DNA from: CAYUNW01 sp964446235
GTDB lineage: Bacteria > Patescibacteriota > Microgenomatia > 2-02-FULL-39-11
Length of the DNA: 64,000 nt
Reading direction: 5' to 3'
NCBI GenBank assembly: GCA_964446235.1
Contig: CAYUNW010000005.1
Span: 7,116-71,115 of the forward strand
The notes under the pieces were generated by a model. The model was not told the DNA's origin. It saw only the letters and a program-made list of their open reading frames with translations, and searched no databases. The first letter of the stretch is position 1, and the number at the start of each line of letters is the position of its first letter. Positions 58,762 through 64,000 of the stretch are shown in pieces. The translations under genes were made by a program, and so were the position numbers.

Positions 58762-61700
58762 CTAATGATGACCTCCGCCGCCGCCTTCTTCCTCGCTTGA
58801 AGTTAAACCCTTCCAGATAGTGATGGCAATTGCCGCCAAAGCAGCACCGATGATAATTTCCTTCCAAACATCAAAATTATCGGCATGGCGGAGTTTACGC
58901 AAATGATGGATATCCACTTTCATATCGTTTATATGATTGTAGTAGTAAAAATGTCCGCCCGGAGGAAGAACATCAGCATGTTCGAGTCCATCCCAAAATT
59001 CCCTACGGCCGTTGGCAAGCCAGGCTGCCACTCCACGGCGTGTCCGCCAAACATAGTGCTGTGCTGCCGAACCCATAAGCCGCCAATCCCATGAATAAAG
59101 CTTATCTGTTAAATACGCCAAATTCCCAACAACCGTCCAACCGGCTTCTATCATATCTCCGGAATAAGCGTTTCTGATTTCTTTAAACATTTTGGCCAGC
59201 TCATGCTTATCAGGATTTGGCACAAGACCGTCTGTCAAAAATTCAGACACCTTCTGCCAACCGGCATCATGAGCAGCAATATCCCCGCCCCTTCTCACCC
59301 AATGGCGGGAACCAAGGTTAAGTATATCCATCCGGTTAAAGGCCATATCATCAGTACCCAATATCCATTCGGGACTTAAATTCACAGCCTGCTCCATTAA
59401 ATTACCTATTGTGACTTTTTGACCGTCTAAACTTTCGAATTCTACTTTTCCACCATGACTTTTCAGTTCATCAAAAACATGATCCTGATGGTGTATCTTA
59501 CCAAAATCCCACTCATAATCTTGTCCGTTATCAGTTAATTTCATACCTAAATGATCATAAAGGTGATCTGCTGCATGCATATCATCACTGCCTAAAATCA
59601 GTCGTCTGACAGTCCGCCAATATTCAAGCGCCTGATTTCTACGGGTATCATCTTTGATGATTTTGAAATCATCTTCAGTCAAATCCCGTGCATAACCTTT
59701 TTCGTCGTTAATCGCCAGTTCTTTAACTGCAGCCAAATCACCTTCAAGTTGCATGACAGCTGACATATACTTGATTTGCCTTGGGGTAGGTGAAGCGCCG
59801 AATTTTGCCTCCCCATATATATCACCGTATTTCATGTCTTCCGGAGTTACACCTAAAATCTTTTGGACAAGCAGAGTATGCAATGTCACTTTTTTTGTCC
59901 CTTCAACGCCAACATTGGGAATAAACACCTTCAAACTGTGGGCAACCACCAAAGGATTTCTCATAGCCATTTCTGTCCAAACTCGAGCCTTAAAGGCTTT
60001 TTCAAAAGCTTCTTTTGCGTGTACCTGCTCATGACGGAGCGGAGTATGGAGTTGAGATGTTTTTTGTAAATCCCTGGCTTCAAGCTGCTCCCATTCCTGC
60101 TGTATTTGCCAGGCGTATTTACTTCTACCGTATTCTTTCCAGAGTTTATCAAATCCCCCTCCTGATACGGGCAAGTTCTTTCCCTGCTCCCGATTTATCC
60201 TTTCAATTTCCGCCCGATACAACTCTCTATATTTGCCTTCCACAAAATGCCTTTTGACCGCTTCTCCGGCATATCTGCCGGCTAATGCAAGCTGTGTAGG
60301 CCCTCCCAATAACTCTCTCATTTTATCCGACCAAAGTATAGTTGAGTCGTATTGCCTCCATAGGGTATCTTTACCAATGGCAGAAGAAATCCCGGAAAGA
60401 TTGGTAAAATCAAGCATTCTCTTGGCTTCTTTGCCGTATTTTTCCTCAAACGTCCCGTCCTGATAAGCCTGATAAAGTTTAATGGCTTCGCGTGCTGCAT
60501 GGGGCTCACCGGCTTCACCGGTAAAATGAATTTGTTTATCATGAGGAAGAGCCATATTGAAAAGGTAAAAATACTTGTAACTGCCGAATTTCCATTTGCA
60601 TATCACCTGGCTCATGTAATTCATGGCTCTGGCTACGGTTTCATAAGGCATACTGTGAAATCCTTCCATGCCTTTTTCCGGATGATCGCTTCCGGGAACT
60701 CTGGAATTGGCGAAGTATTCCAAAAACCTTGCCGATGCAAGTCCGACACCTTTGGCCAAAGTCATATACATGAGTATCTCATCCTGATCTTCAACCGGAT
60801 TTAACTCCAACGGTCTTTCAAAGTTCATTTTGACCGAATGACCGTCTTTATCCAAAATATGCAATCCTGTCAAGGGATCCCTGTCCAGATCACGTACGCT
60901 TCCCATAGCTATCATCTGCTGAAGCATTTTCTGAGACATCTGATCCCAACCCCTACCACCGGTTTCCACGTTATATTCAAAAAAGGAAGGTGGCAGATAT
61001 CCGTCGTTGGAATTCATAATACTTCTAAGTGTTGTTTCATAAGCACGAAAGGCAGCATTTACCGCCGGAAACATCATAGCATGCTTGATATATTCGTTTT
61101 GAAACATCCCTAAAGATTTAGTGAAACTTTCGAAGTTGGCAGCAGGCTGGGTAGCCCAATAATCGATATCCCTAGATTGTCTGATACCGTTACTTAAATT
61201 ATTGTAATAATCGCTTAAAGTCTGCCCCAAAGATAAACCGGTATCCCGTACGGTATATTCAGCCAAACCGCTTCTGATAAGATCAATAAACGATGTGAAA
61301 TCCGCCCTTTCATAAAGACCGAAATTTTCACTTGAGGAGTTGCGCCTATCAGACAATATTGCCGAATGGATACGAAGAAATACTTTATCACGAAATTTCC
61401 TTCCCTTTTCCGAATCAAGGGAATAAAAGAGTTTTTTCATTTCCGGATTTTGTTCAAGCAGTGAACCGAAATGGCCTTTATAGTCAGTCATGGCCTCCAA
61501 AAATCTATTAACATCAGTTATACCCCGAGCAACACTAGGTCTTTCTGTTGCCAACCTCTCAGCCAGTTTTCTTGATAGAGCATCAAGCTTTTCCTGAGTA
61601 TAACTATCAAGTGATTGGGCAGCCTTATCATATCCCTCGGTTCCCGGTAATACATCTTTGGGCAAAGCTGCATCTCTTTTGCTTAATAACTCCTTATAAA

Positions 61701-62652
61701 ACCGCTTCATATCTTCTACAGACAACCCACCGCCCATTTCCAACCTTTCCAATTCACCCCATATCTGATCTATCGGTCCGGAAATATTTTTGGCAATTAT
61801 TCTGTCTGCAGGTATTTCTGCGGCTTTCACCCAATCTGCGCGTTGCGCCTTATAAGGCTTTTTAATAAGATCATCTACACCTTGATCCCAAACGTCAAAA
61901 TTACCATTATCATCATCTAATTTTAATTTATCCCTAGCCTGATCTAAAATAATTCCTTCGGACCCTTCCAATATCTCCAGATAATTTGCCGGACCATGAC
62001 CACCCTTACTCCGGAATTCCTTTCTTCTTATTTCGTATTCCTCACGTAATAACGCTTTTGCCCGTTGGCTTATGGTATCCAATACACCCATAATCTCCGG
62101 CAAGTTTCCTTTTTGATCTGCTTCAAAAGCCAGTTGCTGGGCTACTTTGATAAGCTCCCTTGGATCTCCATGAAGCTCACGGCCTCTGGATATCAATGCA
62201 TTAACCGCCTCAGCGGCTTGCGGTCTTTCTTCCATTAGAGCCTCCAAAGCCATCTGTAAATCGGGATCACTTTTAAGTTTATCAACCAAGTACTTAGCTC
62301 CTTCGGGTATGGTCTTTGGGTCAATTATCACCATCTCGATATTTTCTTTAACTTTTCTTACCCGCTCACTTTTTGCTAAATCTGCCCTGACTTCCTCTAT
62401 TTCTCCGCTTCTTTGCCGTTGATACGGTTTGGCGGCGTCTATTGCCTGAAACCTTCTTTCTTCTTCTTCCCGATGAGTCTCGGATTCATATTCCACCCGT
62501 TTTTTTTGAGCTTCCTCTCCGACCTGAGACATTTTTTTGGCTAGTTCTTCGGCATACTTTTTTTGTAAAAATACACTATAGAAGGCGAATTTCAGCCTTT
62601 CAAAGAAATGCATTTTTAACGGATTACCCGGCGCTGTTTCAATAGCGTTCAT
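58762..62652 (-). CDS. Very large protein of unknown family with C-terminal membrane span
   Basis: This 1296-residue protein has a charged, coiled-coil-like N-terminal region (about 40-120, with EEAQKKRVEYESETHREEEE). A long mixed helical body follows, with repeated segments rich in Tyr, Phe, Arg and Glu such as FPAVNAAFRAYETTLRSIMN and LGSRHWVRRGGDIAAHDAGW. It ends with one hydrophobic segment (EIIIGAALAAIAITIWKGL) and then SSEEEGGGGGHH. No enzyme motif is clear. The single tail anchor suggests a membrane-tethered cytosolic protein. It faces the VirB6-like gene, whose tail is also Gly/His-rich, so it may be a structural or cytosolic partner of that machine. It lies 37 bases after the hexokinase gene on the same strand. 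Confidence 0.8.
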   Translation of the reverse strand: MNAIETAPGNPLKMHFFERLKFAFYSVFLQKKYAEELAKKMSQVGEEAQKKRVEYESETHREEEERRFQAIDAAKPYQRQRSGEIEEVRADLAKSERVRKVKENIEMVIIDPKTIPEGAKYLVDKLKSDPDLQMALEALMEERPQAAEAVNALISRGRELHGDPRELIKVAQQLAFEADQKGNLPEIMGVLDTISQRAKALLREEYEIRRKEFRSKGGHGPANYLEILEGSEGIILDQARDKLKLDDDNGNFDVWDQGVDDLIKKPYKAQRADWVKAAEIPADRIIAKNISGPIDQIWGELERLEMGGGLSVEDMKRFYKELLSKRDAALPKDVLPGTEGYDKAAQSLDSYTQEKLDALSRKLAERLATERPSVARGITDVNRFLEAMTDYKGHFGSLLEQNPEMKKLFYSLDSEKGRKFRDKVFLRIHSAILSDRRNSSSENFGLYERADFTSFIDLIRSGLAEYTVRDTGLSLGQTLSDYYNNLSNGIRQSRDIDYWATQPAANFESFTKSLGMFQNEYIKHAMMFPAVNAAFRAYETTLRSIMNSNDGYLPPSFFEYNVETGGRGWDQMSQKMLQQMIAMGSVRDLDRDPLTGLHILDKDGHSVKMNFERPLELNPVEDQDEILMYMTLAKGVGLASARFLEYFANSRVPGSDHPEKGMEGFHSMPYETVARAMNYMSQVICKWKFGSYKYFYLFNMALPHDKQIHFTGEAGEPHAAREAIKLYQAYQDGTFEEKYGKEAKRMLDFTNLSGISSAIGKDTLWRQYDSTILWSDKMRELLGGPTQLALAGRYAGEAVKRHFVEGKYRELYRAEIERINREQGKNLPVSGGGFDKLWKEYGRSKYAWQIQQEWEQLEARDLQKTSQLHTPLRHEQVHAKEAFEKAFKARVWTEMAMRNPLVVAHSLKVFIPNVGVEGTKKVTLHTLLVQKILGVTPEDMKYGDIYGEAKFGASPTPRQIKYMSAVMQLEGDLAAVKELAINDEKGYARDLTEDDFKIIKDDTRRNQALEYWRTVRRLILGSDDMHAADHLYDHLGMKLTDNGQDYEWDFGKIHHQDHVFDELKSHGGKVEFESLDGQKVTIGNLMEQAVNLSPEWILGTDDMAFNRMDILNLGSRHWVRRGGDIAAHDAGWQKVSEFLTDGLVPNPDKHELAKMFKEIRNAYSGDMIEAGWTVVGNLAYLTDKLYSWDWRLMGSAAQHYVWRTRRGVAAWLANGRREFWDGLEHADVLPPGGHFYYYNHINDMKVDIHHLRKLRHADNFDVWKEIIIGAALAAIAITIWKGLTSSEEEGGGGGHH

Positions 62653-62689
62653 ACACTAATGATACGGGTTATTTGAATACGAAGTCAAA

Positions 62690-63916
62690 TCAGTTTTGAG
62701 GGACTCTGGCTAGTATGGCAATTCCTTTTCTGGAGGAACCGAAAATCCTGGCAAAAGAAGGAATAACCTGCGGCAAAATACAGTTTATATATGTGTTTAC
62801 CAGGGTCGGATAGTTATGCGCTTTCCAAAATATCCCACCTTCCATAACAATCGGTACGATACCCAAAGTCTTGCCAAGTTTTTGTAAAATTCCGCATGTT
62901 TCTATGGCTACAATCTGGGCGCTACGGTGGAAAATCCTATCGGCAAATTCCATAGCGGCAAGTTTCTGACTATCTGAAATATCTGTCGGATAAACAAAAG
63001 CTTTGGTAAGAATATCGTTAAGTTGATCGGTTGATGATAATTTTGGGAAATTTTTACCGATAATTTTATCTTTTCCGGCATTGAAAATCTTGTATAAATA
63101 TGCCCCAGAGGCTTCCTTCTCGGCTAAGGAAAAGTTGGGGTCACTGCTTTCTTTGTCGATTATTGTGCGAAGTCTGGTGGCTGGAATTTTATCAAAATTC
63201 TTGCTTTCGATATTTATGGCAATTTCCCTTTGGACAAAATTGTAAAGCTGTGACAATTTCAAAGGCGCAATCGCTGTCCTTTCCTCCCAATAAGCAAAAT
63301 TAAGCCCGGTACCTACCACGCCTGCCACTTCCGCCCCGTTTGCCCCCAATAGTAAACAAATAGCATCGTTAGCTACAGTCACGGTCGTATCTATGCCGTA
63401 TTTTTCTATCAAAAACCTGTGAAATTCCTGTCCGACCTTTTTCCCTACCAATCCTTCAATCTGCCTGCCTTTGGTCATATACAAAAGTTCACCGTCTATA
63501 TATTTATGGTGAAGCATTGGCTTGAGTGGATAAGCAAATCCAATACCGATAGGCAGGGGGTTTATCTTAAAATCAGAAACTTTAAATATCTCCCCAGCCA
63601 GGAGGTGGAAAAGACTGTCCCTGGTGGTTTCTTCAGGCAAGGAAAATGTCTTTCTGGTCGAAAACCTGACAATTTTATTGCCGTTTATCTTAAATTTTGA
63701 CACATATCCGTTAGTTCCGCCGACGCTTATAGCCACACCTTCGCCTTCTGTAGGGATGAATTTATGGACGGGGTTGAGAATTGAAGGCAAAGATGACGGT
63801 TGATTGGAAAGAGCAGCTATCAATTCATGCTGGAATTTCCTAGCCAAAAGGGGTAATTCATCTTCGGTAATTAACGGATATAATTTTTCTAATTCTTCAA
63901 AATACTCTAGAGACAT
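62690..63916 (-). CDS. Hexokinase-family sugar kinase
   Basis: The 408-residue protein has the actin-fold signatures of the hexokinase family. VAISVGGTNGYVSKFKING at 61-79 is the first phosphate loop. GIGFAYPLKP at 124-133 is the sugar-binding segment. TVANDAICLLLGANG at 180-194 carries the presumed base Asp184, and GVVGTGLNFAYWEE at 199-212 is the second phosphate loop. This order is that of eukaryotic-type hexokinases, not of bacterial ROK or Glk enzymes. It would phosphorylate glucose or another hexose with ATP. It is the first gene of the leftward pair with the 1296-residue protein. No sugar transporter is near. Confidence 0.82.
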   Translation of the reverse strand: MSLEYFEELEKLYPLITEDELPLLARKFQHELIAALSNQPSSLPSILNPVHKFIPTEGEGVAISVGGTNGYVSKFKINGNKIVRFSTRKTFSLPEETTRDSLFHLLAGEIFKVSDFKINPLPIGIGFAYPLKPMLHHKYIDGELLYMTKGRQIEGLVGKKVGQEFHRFLIEKYGIDTTVTVANDAICLLLGANGAEVAGVVGTGLNFAYWEERTAIAPLKLSQLYNFVQREIAINIESKNFDKIPATRLRTIIDKESSDPNFSLAEKEASGAYLYKIFNAGKDKIIGKNFPKLSSTDQLNDILTKAFVYPTDISDSQKLAAMEFADRIFHRSAQIVAIETCGILQKLGKTLGIVPIVMEGGIFWKAHNYPTLVNTYINCILPQVIPSFARIFGSSRKGIAILARVPQN

Positions 63917-64000
63917 AATTATAAACTTATAATACTAGATTTCCGGTTGAAAAAGCTACGATACATTTTCGACATTGAGGATAATGGAATACAGCTCGAA
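63917..64000. other. Right-edge intergenic region, possible partial genes
   Basis: The region before the hexokinase ATG holds AT-rich sequence with a TATTAT possible -10 on the minus strand. Two short open stretches touch the edge. One on the plus strand starts with ATG at 63984 after GAGG, and one on the minus strand ends with a stop at 63956-63958. Neither can be judged from so few codons. Confidence 0.25.

Overview
The window looks like a scaffold from an AT-rich member of the Candidate Phyla Radiation (Patescibacteria), most likely the Microgenomates side. This is inferred from gene content, not from any marker-tree placement. The signs are: compact genes with short or overlapping junctions; many small single-pass membrane proteins; a type IV pilus locus without a secretin; a tandem set of small T4SS-pilin-like proteins; trimmed housekeeping proteins (a 713-residue ValRS); and a bacterial mevalonate pathway with archaeal-type front-end enzymes. 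The genetic code appears standard, since TGA is used as a stop at tight gene junctions. A run of 10 N at 16917-16926 shows that this is a scaffold. No stretch above 300 bases lacks a gene, and no tRNA, rRNA, CRISPR array or transposase was seen.

Layout. 1-3600 is an accessory island: a partial unknown gene, a PD-(D/E)XK-like nuclease, a close homologue of the methyl-directed restriction enzyme DpnI, a BrnT/BrnA toxin-antitoxin pair and three arrays of degenerate 7-bp tandem repeats. 3579-16500 carries membrane and surface genes: AI-2E-like, TspO-like, collagen-like, a ferric-reductase-like protein, a secreted two-domain protein, two PlsC-type acyltransferases, a DipZ-like protein with a thioredoxin, and an alpha/beta hydrolase. 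16500-20000 has YibE/F and groESL, with a sigma-70 promoter, a CIRCE operator and a terminator. 20000-36100 mixes envelope proteins (solute-binding protein, VanW, two GT-C-like membrane proteins, a SurA_N-like protein) with information-processing genes (tsaD, valS, YqeY, a TRM11-like methylase).

36208-43600 is the type IV pilus locus: pilB, pilC, four minor-pilin-type genes (one fused to a predicted beta-propeller), a PilM/N-like protein, a strong terminator, and an oppositely oriented major pilin. 43635-54918 holds a cation exchanger, uppP, an RHH-nucleotidyltransferase fusion, and a long leftward gene string: ECF sigma factor, small membrane protein, Yip1-like protein, HMG-CoA reductase, HMG-CoA synthase, thiolase, a DUF35 protein, mevalonate kinase, phosphomevalonate kinase, diphosphomevalonate decarboxylase and UppS. 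That string would take acetyl-CoA to IPP and on to the undecaprenyl carrier, and uppP next door would recycle the carrier. IPP isomerase and a short-chain prenyl synthase are not in the window.

54997-58749 runs the other way and encodes six small T4SS-pilin-like membrane proteins followed by a VirB6/TrbL-like channel protein. Its promoter and the sigma-operon promoter overlap at their -35 boxes. Facing it are a 1296-residue protein of unknown family and a eukaryotic-type hexokinase. The sigma factor, lipid-carrier synthesis and T4SS-like apparatus may form one co-regulated envelope programme; this is the most interesting hypothesis in the window.
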